Shown here: positions 50,453 through 60,600 of the stretch, piece by piece
How the letters are laid out: each line of letters begins with the position of its first letter
Position numbering within the stretch: the first letter of the stretch is position 1
Assembly (NCBI GenBank): GCA_020636255.1
Contig: JACJYE010000003.1
Span: forward strand, 487,799-551,798
Direction: 5' to 3'
Source: Lewinellaceae bacterium
Lineage (GTDB): Bacteria; Bacteroidota; Bacteroidia; Chitinophagales; Saprospiraceae
Length of the DNA: 64,000 nucleotides
The notes under the pieces: generated by a model
What the model was told of the DNA's origin: nothing
Seen by the model: the letters and a program-made list of their open reading frames with translations, nothing else
The model's database searches: none
Position numbers and translations under genes: made by a program

Positions 50453-50605
50453 AGGCTTGGGGCATATAAAAATGTGCCCCGCACAATTTTCATCCCGGCG
50501 AGGCCCGGTGGGCTGAGTCGGGAGGGCATAGGGTGCAGGGTATAAGGTACAGGGTACAGGCCGAGCGCAACGCTGGCGTATGGCCCTGGCCCCTACCGGC
50601 GGCGC

Positions 50606-50638
50606 GGGATTTTGCTGCGCTCAACATGCTGACGCGCG
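50606..50638 (+). repeat. 33-bp dispersed repeat, copy 2
   Basis: GGGATTTTGCTGCGCTCAAC followed by ATGCTGACGCGCG; the inverted copy is at 46102-46134. It sits in a 257-base gap that also holds short GGGTATAAGGTACAGGG-type direct repeats (50527-50560) and a hairpin GGGGCATATAAAAATGTGCC that may end the barrel gene's transcript. Confidence 0.6.
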
Positions 50639-50709
50639 GCCTGTGACGTGCTCACCCCATCACCAAGTACCCTCATCACCCAGCCACCCGGCTGACTACA
50701 GGATAATAT

Positions 50710-51450
50710 TCAGTCTTTAAGCAAAAAGCGCACCTCTACCTTCGCCGTCAGGGCAATGGACAGGCTTTCGCCGGCCTGGCCGGAGGACATTATATTGAGC
50801 AGGGTGTTCTCCTGGCCCGAGGCCCAGCCGTAGGCGGGGTAATCGCCGGTATTATCCTGGTTTTGCCGGTTGCCTGCCGGCCATTCGACGATAGCCAGCG
50901 GCGGCCCGAGGGTAGAACCGAGTGCCCGGGCCATTTCCGCGGCCTTTGTTTTGGCATTGCCCAGGGCCCGGAGCCGCAGTTCGCGCAAAACCTCTTCCCG
51001 TTCCAGGTATTCTGCTTTGATGAGGGCTCCCGAGTACTGCTGGTTTTCGCGAAGCAGTTCCACCAGCCCCAGCAGGCGTTCCAGGCCTTCCACCCGAATG
51101 ATGATCTCCGAATTACCGTAAGCAGGCGCAGGTTTTACGGACAGGGGGTCTTCGATGATGGCTTCCTGAGGGATGCCTGCCCGTGCCAGCAGTTCGAGGA
51201 AAGTGCGTTTGGCCATCTCAGCTTTGAGTTCCTGTTCAGCCTGAAGCTCCTGGAATTTGGCGGGGTCGAAGGGGTCGTAATCATTGTAGCCGGGGTATCG
51301 CTCCGGCGCCTGCATGCTGGCCCGGTAATACAACACATCAGGGCGGACGTGCATGCTCGCTTCACCGATCACCGTAATATAATGCTCGGGCTGAGCTGCC
51401 GACAAAGTGGCCAGCAGGCAAAAACAAATGAGGAAGGCAGTATTTTTCAT
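50710..51450 (-). CDS. SIMPL-domain (DUF541) periplasmic protein
   Basis: 246 residues from ATG 51450, where the signal peptide MKNTAFLICFCLLATLSAAQ begins. The SIMPL fold shows ITVIGEASMHVRPDVLYYRA near the N-terminus, VKPAPAYGNSEIIIRVEGLE in the middle, and ELRLRALGNAKTKAAEMARA, followed by ALTAKVEVRFLL at the end. These proteins (e.g. BP26/OMP28, YggE) form periplasmic rings and are linked to oxidative-stress tolerance, with uncertain mechanism. It lies 26 bases downstream of the histidine kinase stop on the same strand and may be the third gene of the FIST-kinase unit. Confidence 0.9.
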   Translation of the reverse strand: MKNTAFLICFCLLATLSAAQPEHYITVIGEASMHVRPDVLYYRASMQAPERYPGYNDYDPFDPAKFQELQAEQELKAEMAKRTFLELLARAGIPQEAIIEDPLSVKPAPAYGNSEIIIRVEGLERLLGLVELLRENQQYSGALIKAEYLEREEVLRELRLRALGNAKTKAAEMARALGSTLGPPLAIVEWPAGNRQNQDNTGDYPAYGWASGQENTLLNIMSSGQAGESLSIALTAKVEVRFLLKD

Positions 51451-51476
51451 GTTATCGGTTTTGAACGGGTAGCGCG

Positions 51477-52853
51477 CTATCGGCAAGGCAGGGTAAAACG
51501 AAAGGCGGCCCCCTGGCCCGGCCCTTTTGATTCTGCCCATATACGGCCCTGGTGCTGCCCGACGATCTTCCTGCAGATACTCAGCCCCAGGCCGCTGCCT
51601 TCGTATCCCCGGGAAGCATGTGGGCGCTGAAAAAGGCCGAAAATGCTTTCCAGGTTGTGCTCCTCTATCCCTATGCCGTTATCCCGGATGGTAAAACAAT
51701 ACTCGCTGCCTGAAGGCTTAGCGCTGATATCGATCTCCGGCCGGCGGCCGGAGGGTGTAAATTTAATAGCGTTAGTGATCAGGTTCTGAAAGAGCTGCTC
51801 CATTTGCTGAGGGTCGGCGGGCAGGCTGGGCAAAGGATGCACTTTGATAACGGCCCTGCACTGTTGAATGGCCAGGTAGATCTGGGCCTGCACCTTTTCG
51901 GCCAGTTTGTTGAAATCGACCAGCTGGCGTTCCTTGGGAGGCCGGGAGGAAAAGCGGGCGTAGGCCAGCAGCCCGTCGATGACCGCACCGAAGCGGTTGA
52001 TCTCTTTAAGGATGATCTCGAGGTATTCGCGCCCTGCTTCAGGCACGGCGTCCATCCATTTTTTCTGTAACATGCCGGCAAAGCCCAGCACATTGCGCAA
52101 AGGCGCCTTGAGGTCGTGCGAAACGACATAGGCGAACTGTTCGAGCTCTGAATTGGAACGCAGGAGTTCCGCAGCTTTTTCTTCCAGCATTTGTTCCACG
52201 CGCCTCCGCTCTTCGATCTCCTGTTTGAGCTGCTGGTTGATGCGGAAGTTATGCAGCAGGTAACTGACTTTGGTGGCCATCACGGTAAAAGAATGGCGGG
52301 CCTGGGTGTCGATGGGGTTGTAAAAACGCTGATCGGCCCGTTGCTGGCCACAAACAACGAAGCCTTTGAAGGCCCCATCGGGGCCGAAGAGGGGCCCTGC
52401 CAATGCCTCTTCCAGATCCAATGACGCAAGTTTGACATGGGTATCGGGCTGCTGGCTCAGCAAAAAGCCTTCGCGTTCGGGAAAATCTGCGGGGGAAAGT
52501 GGCAATACAGCTGGGACGTCCGTATTGGCGAAGCCGAAAGTGCTCACCACCGCCAACATATCACTTTTCTCGTCATACTCGGCCAGCAGAGCATGTGGTT
52601 GTTCAAAAGCGCGGATGAAGTATTCCGTGGCCAGAGCGCCGAACTCCTGGATACTTTCCCGGAACAAACCCAGCTCTCCAAACTCCTGGATGAGCCGAAA
52701 GCGGTTGAGCTCCTGGTCGAGTTCAGCTTTGAGCGAGATCAGCTCCTGTTGCACCATGATGCCCCGCGTTACACGGGCCTCCAACTCCAGGCAAAGCGCT
52801 TCGAGTTCTCTGTAGGATGCTTTCCTGTTTTCCTCCCGGCCTTTTTTCTTCAT
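51477..52853 (-). CDS. Sensor histidine kinase with GAF-like domain, partner of FIST protein
   Basis: 458 residues from ATG 52853. An N-terminal coiled coil is followed by a GAF-like segment (about 60-190; PHALLAEYDEKSDMLAVVST), a second coiled coil, and a standard kinase core. The phospho-acceptor His is in FAYVVSHDLKAPLRNVLGFA, the N box in LFQNLITNAIKFTPSG, G1 in IRDNGIGIEEHNLESIFGLF and G2 in YEGSGLGLSICRKIVGQHQG. There are no membrane segments, so it senses from the cytoplasm. It starts 17 bases after the FIST gene; FIST proteins bind small molecules and deliver the signal to their kinase. No response regulator gene is adjacent. Confidence 0.93.
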   Translation of the reverse strand: MKKKGREENRKASYRELEALCLELEARVTRGIMVQQELISLKAELDQELNRFRLIQEFGELGLFRESIQEFGALATEYFIRAFEQPHALLAEYDEKSDMLAVVSTFGFANTDVPAVLPLSPADFPEREGFLLSQQPDTHVKLASLDLEEALAGPLFGPDGAFKGFVVCGQQRADQRFYNPIDTQARHSFTVMATKVSYLLHNFRINQQLKQEIEERRRVEQMLEEKAAELLRSNSELEQFAYVVSHDLKAPLRNVLGFAGMLQKKWMDAVPEAGREYLEIILKEINRFGAVIDGLLAYARFSSRPPKERQLVDFNKLAEKVQAQIYLAIQQCRAVIKVHPLPSLPADPQQMEQLFQNLITNAIKFTPSGRRPEIDISAKPSGSEYCFTIRDNGIGIEEHNLESIFGLFQRPHASRGYEGSGLGLSICRKIVGQHQGRIWAESKGPGQGAAFRFTLPCR

Positions 52854-52870
52854 CGTCCTGCTTTTCCTTT

Positions 52871-54091
52871 CTAGCCCCCTTCCACTCTGACAAGGGCATA
52901 GATCGAAGTCGTATAGTTGTGGAAAAAATTCCTTCCTTTGAGCTGGGTAAACTCTCCGAAGCCGTACATCCCCAACCATGGGATGGCCTGGCCTTTCATC
53001 AAAGAATCCTGCATCTTTTCGATGATCTCATCTTTGGCGATCTTGTTGAACATGGCACGGCCACGGGCCGCACAATCGGTATGAAAGACGGCTACTAACT
53101 GCAACCCGCTGACCCTGTCGGCCAGCCGCTCCAGCATGCGGCCGAGCCCTGCGAATATGAGGCTTTCGTCGCGCTGGGTGATCCACAACTGGGTGCCTTC
53201 CGGGCAGTCGACGGGCATGTAAAAACTACTACCGGCATCGTCCACTTTTACAATAGCCCGTAGGATGTGGCGGTTGTCGTAGGCCTGGTGGTATTCCGCT
53301 GGCAGCAATTCACCCAGGCCGGCCACGGGAATGCAGGGGCCGGGCTGGGAATCTTCGGGCAGGCTCAGCTTTCTCATGAGGCTGGGCCAGGCCGGCAGGC
53401 CATCGAGCTCAAATACGCGGTTAGCCTCCGAGCGCGTCACGGTAATAGGCTGCCCGATGGTCAGGTTGCCGTGGTGCACCCCCATGACGACGCCCAACGT
53501 AGGGTCGGCGTACCCGATCATGATGGCGCCGCGCTCCAACACCTGGCGATTGACGAACTGATAGGTGCTGATACCCCGCAAATTATCGGAAGACGTGCCT
53601 CCGAAGACCGGCAATTCGGGCCCGAAGGCTTCGGCGATGCCTTCCAGGGCGCGGTCGGCGGCGATGTCTATGCCGGAAGCCAGCAGGTGGATCATATTGG
53701 CGCCGGGAAGCAGATCTTTCAGTTCCCGGGCCATTTCCCGGGCCTTCTGCAGAGAATTATATCCCCGGATGTTGTCGCAGAATACGATGCCGAATTCTCC
53801 TTCCTGTTCCGCTTCCACCACCATAAGCCCCAGTGCGCGCATCGATTCGTTGGCCCCTTCCACTCCGATGACACCAGCACAGGTACAACCTACGACCGTA
53901 GCATTCGGGCAACAGCTGTGTGCGGCAGCCAGCAAGGCCTGGAAGTCGTGCCCTATAGTAGTATGGATGATGATGAGCAAAGGCCGTTCATACACCTCCT
54001 GCCCGCGTCCGGACAGGGCGTTGCCCAGGCATTCCTGCATGGCTTTCTCCGAATGGACCTGGCCGTTGCTGGACGAATAAAAGTGTAACAT
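52871..54091 (-). CDS. FIST-domain sensory protein
   Basis: 406 residues with FIST_N (about 35-225: LLIIIHTTIGHDFQALLAAA, VVGCTCAGVIGVEGANESMR, PVFGGTSSDNLRGISTYQFV) and FIST_C (about 225-400: VFELDGLPAWPSLMRKL, FHTDCAARGRAMFNKIAKDE, IPWLGMYGFGEFTQLKGRNF). FIST proteins are cytoplasmic sensors thought to bind amino acids or nitric oxide (as NosP does through haem) and to regulate an adjacent histidine kinase. Here the kinase gene follows after 17 bases. The FIST_C part contains the H-x-D-C-A-R-G motif common to the family. Confidence 0.93.
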   Translation of the reverse strand: MLHFYSSSNGQVHSEKAMQECLGNALSGRGQEVYERPLLIIIHTTIGHDFQALLAAAHSCCPNATVVGCTCAGVIGVEGANESMRALGLMVVEAEQEGEFGIVFCDNIRGYNSLQKAREMARELKDLLPGANMIHLLASGIDIAADRALEGIAEAFGPELPVFGGTSSDNLRGISTYQFVNRQVLERGAIMIGYADPTLGVVMGVHHGNLTIGQPITVTRSEANRVFELDGLPAWPSLMRKLSLPEDSQPGPCIPVAGLGELLPAEYHQAYDNRHILRAIVKVDDAGSSFYMPVDCPEGTQLWITQRDESLIFAGLGRMLERLADRVSGLQLVAVFHTDCAARGRAMFNKIAKDEIIEKMQDSLMKGQAIPWLGMYGFGEFTQLKGRNFFHNYTTSIYALVRVEGG

Positions 54092-54254
54092 CTATGGTAG
54101 TTTTTGGAATTGAACCTCAAATGCTGCCAGCTCCCTCTGACAAGCTCTTATTCATTGGGAAGATAGCTATTTTAGCGCAATCTGCCTGCGCCTTATGGCA
54201 TTTTCCGGGAGCACCGTTTGTTATACGTTTGGGCCTTTTGTTTGTTGCAATGCT

Positions 54255-55205
54255 TTACCTTGCCGCAGCCCGCCGCAGGCGGTCGTTGATGGCGCGTCCC
54301 AGGCCTTCCTCCGGCAACAGCTCGGCGATGATGACATCCAAAGGCAGGCCGTCGAGGTAGCGCATACCGGCAAAGAGGTTGCGGGCCGCTTCGGCAAGGC
54401 CGCCGGAGGGCGAAAGAATGAGCTGTTGCTGCAATGGAATACCTGGCAAGGCCTGCCGAAAAGCGACCACACCAACGGCCTTACCCCGATACTGCTCGTG
54501 CAAAGCGCGCAGCTCGCCGAGCACCAGCGGCACGCGCGGGGCATAGTGGCTTTTGAGCATGCCGGGCGCCTGCGGGTTAGAAGAAGAATGGGCCCGCACG
54601 CTTACTGCACCCACCACCGCCTCTATCTCTTCGACGGCCAGGCCCCCTTTGCGATAAACAACGGCCTGCCCGTCCCCGAAACCTACGATGGTGCTTTCCA
54701 CCCCTACCTGGCATGGCCCGCCATCCAGGATATAGGGCACCTTATCGCCCAGCTGGCTTTCGACATGTTGGGCAGTGGTAGGGCTGATATAACCAAAGGG
54801 GTTGGCGCTGGGCGCCGCGAGGGGAAAATCGAGCCGCTCTAGTAGATCGTGCGCTACGGGATGCCCCGGCACCCGGATAGCCACCCGCGGCAGCCCTGCC
54901 GTAACGATGTCAGGGATGGCCTCCGATCTGGGCAGCAACAACGTCAGCGGGCCGGGCATGAAGCGCTCGGCCAGCCGATAGGCCATATCGGGAATGCGGG
55001 TAGTAAAAGCCGCCGCCCGTTCAAACCGGCTGGTGTGCACGATGAGCGGGTCGAAGGCCGGGCGCCCCTTGACGGCGTAAATAGTGGAAACGGCCAGCGG
55101 GCTGAAGGCGTTGCCCGCCAGCCCGTAAACCGTTTCGGTGGGAATGGCGACTACCTGCTCCTGCTGCAGGAGCTCCATGGCATGTTGTATATCCGAACCT
55201 ATCAT
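54255..55205 (-). CDS. tsaC: L-threonylcarbamoyladenylate synthase (Sua5 type)
   Basis: 316 residues from ATG 55205. A YrdC domain (AIPTETVYGLAGNAFSPLAV, IYAVKGRPAFDPLIVH, FMPGPLTLLLPRSEAIPD, PRVAIRVPGHPVAHDLLERL, PLAAPSANPFGYISPTTAQH, VGVESTIVGF) is joined to the C-terminal Sua5 domain through SNPQAPGMLKSHYAPRVPL. It makes threonylcarbamoyl-AMP from threonine, bicarbonate and ATP for t6A37 modification of tRNA. Sua5-type proteins equal TsaC plus the extra domain. Its upstream flank holds a decayed AGAGCTTG end and a 151-bp MITE. Confidence 0.95.
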   Translation of the reverse strand: MIGSDIQHAMELLQQEQVVAIPTETVYGLAGNAFSPLAVSTIYAVKGRPAFDPLIVHTSRFERAAAFTTRIPDMAYRLAERFMPGPLTLLLPRSEAIPDIVTAGLPRVAIRVPGHPVAHDLLERLDFPLAAPSANPFGYISPTTAQHVESQLGDKVPYILDGGPCQVGVESTIVGFGDGQAVVYRKGGLAVEEIEAVVGAVSVRAHSSSNPQAPGMLKSHYAPRVPLVLGELRALHEQYRGKAVGVVAFRQALPGIPLQQQLILSPSGGLAEAARNLFAGMRYLDGLPLDVIIAELLPEEGLGRAINDRLRRAAAR

Positions 55206-55333
55206 AGTTGTCCTACAGCTTTTGGAGGACAAAGTTCGGAGATTTTCAGGAGGCAAACCATATTAGAGCTTGAATCAATACAAGGGCCTACCGGCATTCT
55301 CTAAGGCTCTTATTCTTTTTCTTTATTTATTTC

Positions 55334-55484
55334 GCAACTATTCAGCATGCGGCCTAAAATGCTCCTGAAGCAAAATTTTGTAGGCTTTTTCTTGTCTAAC
55401 CCCTTCTCATTCCCCTTGAAAGGGGAAGGGCGGATTACAAAATTTTGCTTCAGGCCGTAAATCACCATGATGCTGAATAGTTAC
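55334..55484. mobile_element. 151-bp MITE, copy C, with 8-bp target-site duplication
   Basis: Same family as copies at 22326 and 24961, in opposite orientation. The direct repeat TTTATTTC flanks it at 55326-55333 and 55485-55492. It landed in the last codons of a HEPN gene: the end of the element supplies the present stop codon of that frame. Confidence 0.92.
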
Positions 55485-55809
55485 TTTATTTCCTTTATTT
55501 CTCTACTCAGGGTAGGAAGGTATTTAATGGCAATCAGCCAAATCACATCATCCGATACCGAATCATATCCATGAATTATCCGATTGCGGTATCCACTATT
55601 TTCCTTGAATAGCTAACTGGGATATCGGGCGAAATTTTCAAAATCCGGCTCATGGCCTCCCCAATTATTTCGATATTTCGTTCAATGGCCCGCTTAGTTT
55701 TTATATCTTCTTCAAATTCATGAAAATTTCTTGTTTCAGGTCGGGATTCGTTGATTTCATCAATAGCTTTCTCAATATCTTCAAACCACACCTTGATTTC
55801 GTCTTGCAT
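55481..55809 (-). pseudogene. HEPN (DUF86) toxin, frameshifted just before the RNxxxH motif
   Basis: From ATG 55809 the frame encodes MQDEIKVWFEDIEKAIDEIN ... IVDTAIG and stops at 55576. One base later in phase the rest of the protein continues: RNRIIHGYD, then SDDVIWLIAIKYLPTLSREI, to a stop at 55481. RNRIIH is the HEPN RNase/nucleotide-transfer motif, so a single missing base has removed the catalytic part. The extreme C-terminus was also altered by the MITE at 55334-55484. The start overlaps the MNT gene, as is usual for MNT/HEPN toxin-antitoxin pairs. Confidence 0.85.
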
Positions 55810-56068
55810 AAACGAGTACTTTTTTCTTGTTGGCCAGGCTTTCAAAAGTTCTGTTCCTGATGGCTTTCTGTTCAAGTAAATCAATCTTTCGCTTGAAAAT
55901 CCTTTCCAATTCGAATTTCAGGCCAAAGTAATTCTCAGCGTACTCAATCGGGTCTTTGGAGCTTATTTCAACGATGAAATCTATATCGCTTTGTACATTG
56001 AATTCATCCGTCAGAATTGAACCAAAAGCATAGAGTGCTTCGACTTTATAGGTTAAACAAGCTCTCAG
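55781..56068 (-). pseudogene. MNT-type nucleotidyltransferase antitoxin, start lost
   Basis: About 95 codons with the MNT motif AFGSILTDEFNVQSDIDFIV (GSx..DxD) and downstream core YAENYFGLKFELERIFKRKI and DLLEQKAIRNRTFES. These are polymerase-beta-like enzymes that AMPylate and silence HEPN toxins. Homology reaches to CLTYKVEALYAFG, directly after the stop of the MFS gene, and no ATG, GTG or TTG start precedes it (a CTG at 56068 is the only option). The junction carries AGAGCTTGTTTA, an end of the local repeat family. The start was probably removed by insertion or deletion. Confidence 0.75.
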
Positions 56069-57306
56069 CTTATACGGGCCGGCTCCGCCAGCGGAGGCCG
56101 GGCAGCAGCTCCTATACGCCGGAAGCCGAACCACACCAGCACGCAGAACCCCATGAGCAGGTACCACAGCATGGAGAACCCGAAGTGCTCGGCCACCTGC
56201 AGGCCCAGGTTGGGCGCCAGGATGTGGGCCACGGAGTAGGTCATCGTGAACAGTGCCATGTACTGGCCCCGGTTGCGGTCGTCCGTAAAGTCGAGCGCCA
56301 TGGTGGCGATGAAGGGCAGGCTGAGCATCTCCCCTACCGTCATCAGCATCATGCAGGAAAAAGCCACGCCCCAGACGGCGCCGAAAATATTGAACAGCAA
56401 GTACGATGCCCCGATGAGCAGGGTGCCGATACTGACAATGCTCCACTTGCCAAAACGGTGTTCCACCAGGTAGATGAGCGGCATCTCCACCAGAGCTATC
56501 ACCAGCCCGTTGATGGCCATCAGGCGGCCGATCTGCCCCTCGTTGAGCAGGATATCCTGCTTGAAAAAAACGGGTAGGGTGGAGAACAGCTGCATAAAGG
56601 CAATGCCGTTGAGCAGCACCAGCAGCAGGAAAGCCAGGTACTTGCCATCGCGGTAAGCGGACACCGGCGCCGGCACGGGCCCTTCGGCCGTACTTTCAGC
56701 GGCAGGGTTGGCCGGTTCGCGCACCGGCAGGGCCAGTCGGAAAAAGAGGGCAGCGCCGATGCAGGTCAGGCCGTCGGCCCAGAACAGCGCTTTGTACCCC
56801 ACGCTGGCCGCCAGCAGGCCGCCAACGGCAGGCCCTATGGCCCAGCCCAGGTTGATGGCCAGGCGCAGCAGGCCCATCGCCCGCGTGCGGTTTTCCGGGC
56901 GGCTGTACGTGGCCAGGGCGGCAAAATTGGCCGGCCGGAAGGCATCGGCAATGGTGCTCAGCACAAAAACCATGGCGCCAAAAGCCCAGATATTCTGCGT
57001 GTACCCCAGGCCGATAAAGGCCAGGCCGCTCAGCAGCAGCGACAGGAATTGCACCTGGTAGAAGCCGATGCGGTCGGTCAGGCGCCCGCCAAGGTAGGCG
57101 CCCAGTACCGAGCCCCCGCCAAAAGCGCTCATCACCCAGCCGGCCTGCCCCAGGCTGTAACCCTCCACCTGAGTGAGGTAAACCGTCATGAAAGGAATGA
57201 CCATCGTGCCGCTCCGGTTGATGAGCATGACGGTGGAAAGGAGCCAGACTTCACGCGAGAAACCGCGGAAAGAATTCAGATAATGGGTTAGGAGCCTGGA
57301 TGCCAT
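56065..57306 (-). CDS. Major facilitator superfamily transporter, drug-exporter type
   Basis: 413 residues from ATG 57306, with 12 transmembrane helices. Motif A-like loops are YLGGRLTDRIGFYQVQFLSL and, in the second half, ALVEMPLIYLVEHRFGKWSI. LRLAINLGWAIGPAVGGLLA is the motif C signature of H+ antiporters. It probably exports a drug-like compound across the inner membrane. It is the upstream neighbour of the decayed MNT/HEPN pair; its stop (TGA 56067-56065) is immediately followed by AGAGCTTG. There is no adjacent regulator. The upstream 296 bases to the macroglobulin gene hold no ORF or repeat I can support. Confidence 0.93.
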   Translation of the reverse strand: MASRLLTHYLNSFRGFSREVWLLSTVMLINRSGTMVIPFMTVYLTQVEGYSLGQAGWVMSAFGGGSVLGAYLGGRLTDRIGFYQVQFLSLLLSGLAFIGLGYTQNIWAFGAMVFVLSTIADAFRPANFAALATYSRPENRTRAMGLLRLAINLGWAIGPAVGGLLAASVGYKALFWADGLTCIGAALFFRLALPVREPANPAAESTAEGPVPAPVSAYRDGKYLAFLLLVLLNGIAFMQLFSTLPVFFKQDILLNEGQIGRLMAINGLVIALVEMPLIYLVEHRFGKWSIVSIGTLLIGASYLLFNIFGAVWGVAFSCMMLMTVGEMLSLPFIATMALDFTDDRNRGQYMALFTMTYSVAHILAPNLGLQVAEHFGFSMLWYLLMGFCVLVWFGFRRIGAAARPPLAEPARIS

Positions 57307-57602
57307 CGGGTGTTCGTTTTTTGGTAAATAACCGCTCGTTGTTGGTTGCCCGCCACCCCGCTGGATGGAACGATCACCCCCAACAAACAACTATCAACTA
57401 AATGATCGGCCTTATTCACATGGATCGTATATCACTTACCACAACCGCGGTGGAATAGTTCCCCGAAAAAAGCTATTATTAGTACAGGATTATCAGGCAC
57501 TTAGAAAAGCAAAAGAAGGATATTGGGGTTGCAAAGGCAAGCCCTTGGGTTTCCTTCGCCCTGCCGGAAATAATGCCGAATAATTATCGAAATCCAATGG
57601 CT

Positions 57603-60600
57603 ATGAAAAAATTGGCACTATTCGCGCTTTTGATCGGAATTAAAACCGGCCTGTTCGCCCAACTGAGCCCATGGGGGCTGGTGTATGCCATTTCGCCTGA
57701 TGAGGCGCTGGCATTGTATACGGAGCAGGATTCGGTGCTGGAATCACACCTGCATACCCTGGCCGACACCTCGTACTGGGAGGAGAACGCTGAACTTCCG
57801 CCCGGCCACTATCTCAAGATAAGCGCCGAAGGCGAAACCCTGAACATCGAGCTGGAAAGCGTCTACAGCTTCCAGGTTCAGTTGGTGGAAAACGGCCGCG
57901 ATCTGATCGTCCAACTCCTCGACTCCACAGGCTTGCCTATTTCCAATGGACAGGTATGGCTGGAGGGGCGGCGCCTGGCCTACAGCCCGGCAGACGAGGC
58001 CTATATTCTCCGCAAATGCCGGCGTGACGGCCTTCTGCGGGTGGAACTACAAGGCGAGCACGCTTTTTTTGATATGGAGGATGTCAAGAAGGAAAGCCTG
58101 GCCCGGCAACGGCTGAGCCGGTTTTCCAGCTCCCGGGCCGGGCGGGTAGTCACCACGCCTCTCCGGCCGGCTTCGCGGGTGTACTGGTTTTTCAAACGGG
58201 GTTTTAAATACAAACAATGGACGCTCTTCCTCCGCAGGTACAAACCTTTCAAAGGCTACATCGCCCTGAGCAAGCCCATGTACCGCCCCGGCGACACTTT
58301 GCAGGTGAAGGCCTTTATCGCCAACCACCGGGGCCGCCCCCAGCGCAGGCCCATGGAGCTCACACTGCGCAAAACGAGCGCCGAAACATATCTGTTTAAA
58401 AGCATCACCCCTTCCAGCCCGGGCAACTATTCCGGACAGGTGGTGCTCGGCGATTCGCTGCCGTTGGATGCTCAGTATATCGTGGCCATCGGCACGAAAA
58501 AGGGGCGGCGATACAAAAGCCTGGCCGAATCTTTCCGCCTGGCCGATTACCAGCTCGACGAGGTACAGTTTGAGATACACCCCCAAAAAGAGGCCTTCCT
58601 CGCCGCCGACACGGTGCGCCTGCTGGCCTCCGCCAAAGGGGCTAACGGCCTGCCGCTGCCCGGCGGGCGGCTGGTGCTCGTAGCCGAAACGGGCCGGCTG
58701 TCCGATTTCCAGTCAGGGGAAGCGCTCGTACCGGATACGCTATGGGTGTACGAACAGGCACTGCTGCCCATGAAGGAAACGCCGGTTGTCGTTCCTGATT
58801 CTATCTTCCCCCCGGCAAGCATAAGCGCCGGGGTAACGGCCTATTTCACCGCTCCCGGCGGTGAACTGCACAAGGCCTTCACCGCTTTCAACCGCAGCCT
58901 GGCGCCCGAACAGCTCCGCCTGCGCCTGGAGGATGGGTGGCTGGTGGGGCAATACTTCCGCCATGGCCTGCCGGATAGCTGCCTGGCCTTACTGCATACA
59001 AAAGGAGAGCCCGGCCATGCTTTGGCCATGGATACTATTCTTCTCCCCTTCCGGCTGCGCCTGAACCCGCTGGCCAAGGCTTATTTTTTATCTAAAGGCG
59101 ATTTGGAAACGTACCTGTACCTGCACCAGGGCGGAGGCCCCGGGCCCGGCGTACAGTACTCGGGCCGCAACGAAGGCGGTGAGCTGTCTTTCCGCATCGA
59201 CAACCCGCGCCGCTTGCCGCTGGCCTGGTTCTTCTACCGCCGCGGCCAGGAGGTGGCACACGGTTATACTGCCGATAGCCTGTTTACCTGGAACACCTCC
59301 AACCCTTCAGGAGCACACGGCCGCCTTGTATTGCAGTATACCTGGGCAGGAGCGGCTAAGGAGGAAAGCCTGAGCCTTCCCTTTTACAAAAAGATGCTGC
59401 AGGTGAGCGTAGAACAACCGCAGCGGGTAGCGCCCAACCAGGAAGCACCCATAAAAATAAGCGTGCGGGACAGCAAAGGCAAACCGGTAGCCGGAGTCGG
59501 CCTGGTAGCAGGCGCTATCCGCTCTCAGTTTACGAACGGCGCCAATTATGAGCTGCCCACCATTGAATACCGGCGGCCCAAAGCACCGCTGATCTACAAC
59601 GACTACCAGCTGACGCCCCATCAGCACCGCTATTTCAACCAAACCATTACTCCGGCCTGGTATCGCCGTTTTGGCCTGCAGGCCCAGCAGTACTATCGCC
59701 TACGCCACCCCGACGGCGGCATCCGACTGGAATACGACAGCCTGGCACAGGATAGCTTTTACCGGAATATCGCACAATTCGCTCCTTACATCGTTCGCCA
59801 CGGCAAAGAGCAGCCCATACTGCTGGCCTATTGCAACCGCAAGCTGGTTTATTACGCCGACACCTATACCGGCAGGCCCTACAGTTTTGCCGCCCCGGAA
59901 GGCAAGGCCACCTTGCTCCTGCGCACCCGGCAGTACGAGTATACCGTTGAAGGCGTGGAGTTGCGCAAAGGGGAGAAGCTGGAGATCGCCATCGATGAGC
60001 AAGGTTTTCAACAGTCTGAATGGGCCGGGCGCATCAGCCGCCGGGCCGTACAACCCCACCTGGATCAGCAGGAAACGGCTCTCCTGAATAAGAGCATATT
60101 CGAGCTTAAAAGCCTGCCCCAGAATGCGGAGATCTTTATCTGGCAGGATGGCGCCGATATCTTCCATATACAGCCGAACGACTACCGGAACAGGAGCTAC
60201 CTGCGGTTCGGCCCTTTTTCCAACAACACCCCTATACACTATGTCCAGCGGGGTGCTTTTGAGTCCCGGCTGAAGTTTGAGCCCGGCTTTTTGTATGAAG
60301 TCAATGAAGCGCGCGACCGTTTGTACGAGAGCAAAACCTTCGTATACAACCCCCGGCAAAAGCTATCGCCTGCCATACCCGCGCCTGTGCACATACCGGG
60401 ACAATACGTCATTCGCCCACAGGACATTAAACGGAAAAACAGGCTCAGCGCCAGGCTTCGCCTGCCCCTTATGAAGTTCCTGCCAAAAACCGGGATAATA
60501 CGCGGGCATTTTCAATTCCGCTACCAGCCGGAGCCCGATACGCTGAAGTTGCTGGCCGCCGTGCTGGCCAATAGCGACAGCCTGGCGCAGCTGCTGGACT

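Noticed and set aside
55776..56446. 221-codon reading of the MNT frame extending into the MFS gene
   Set aside because: The first 125 codons are antiphase to the MFS coding sequence and have no MNT homology; only the last 95 codons do.
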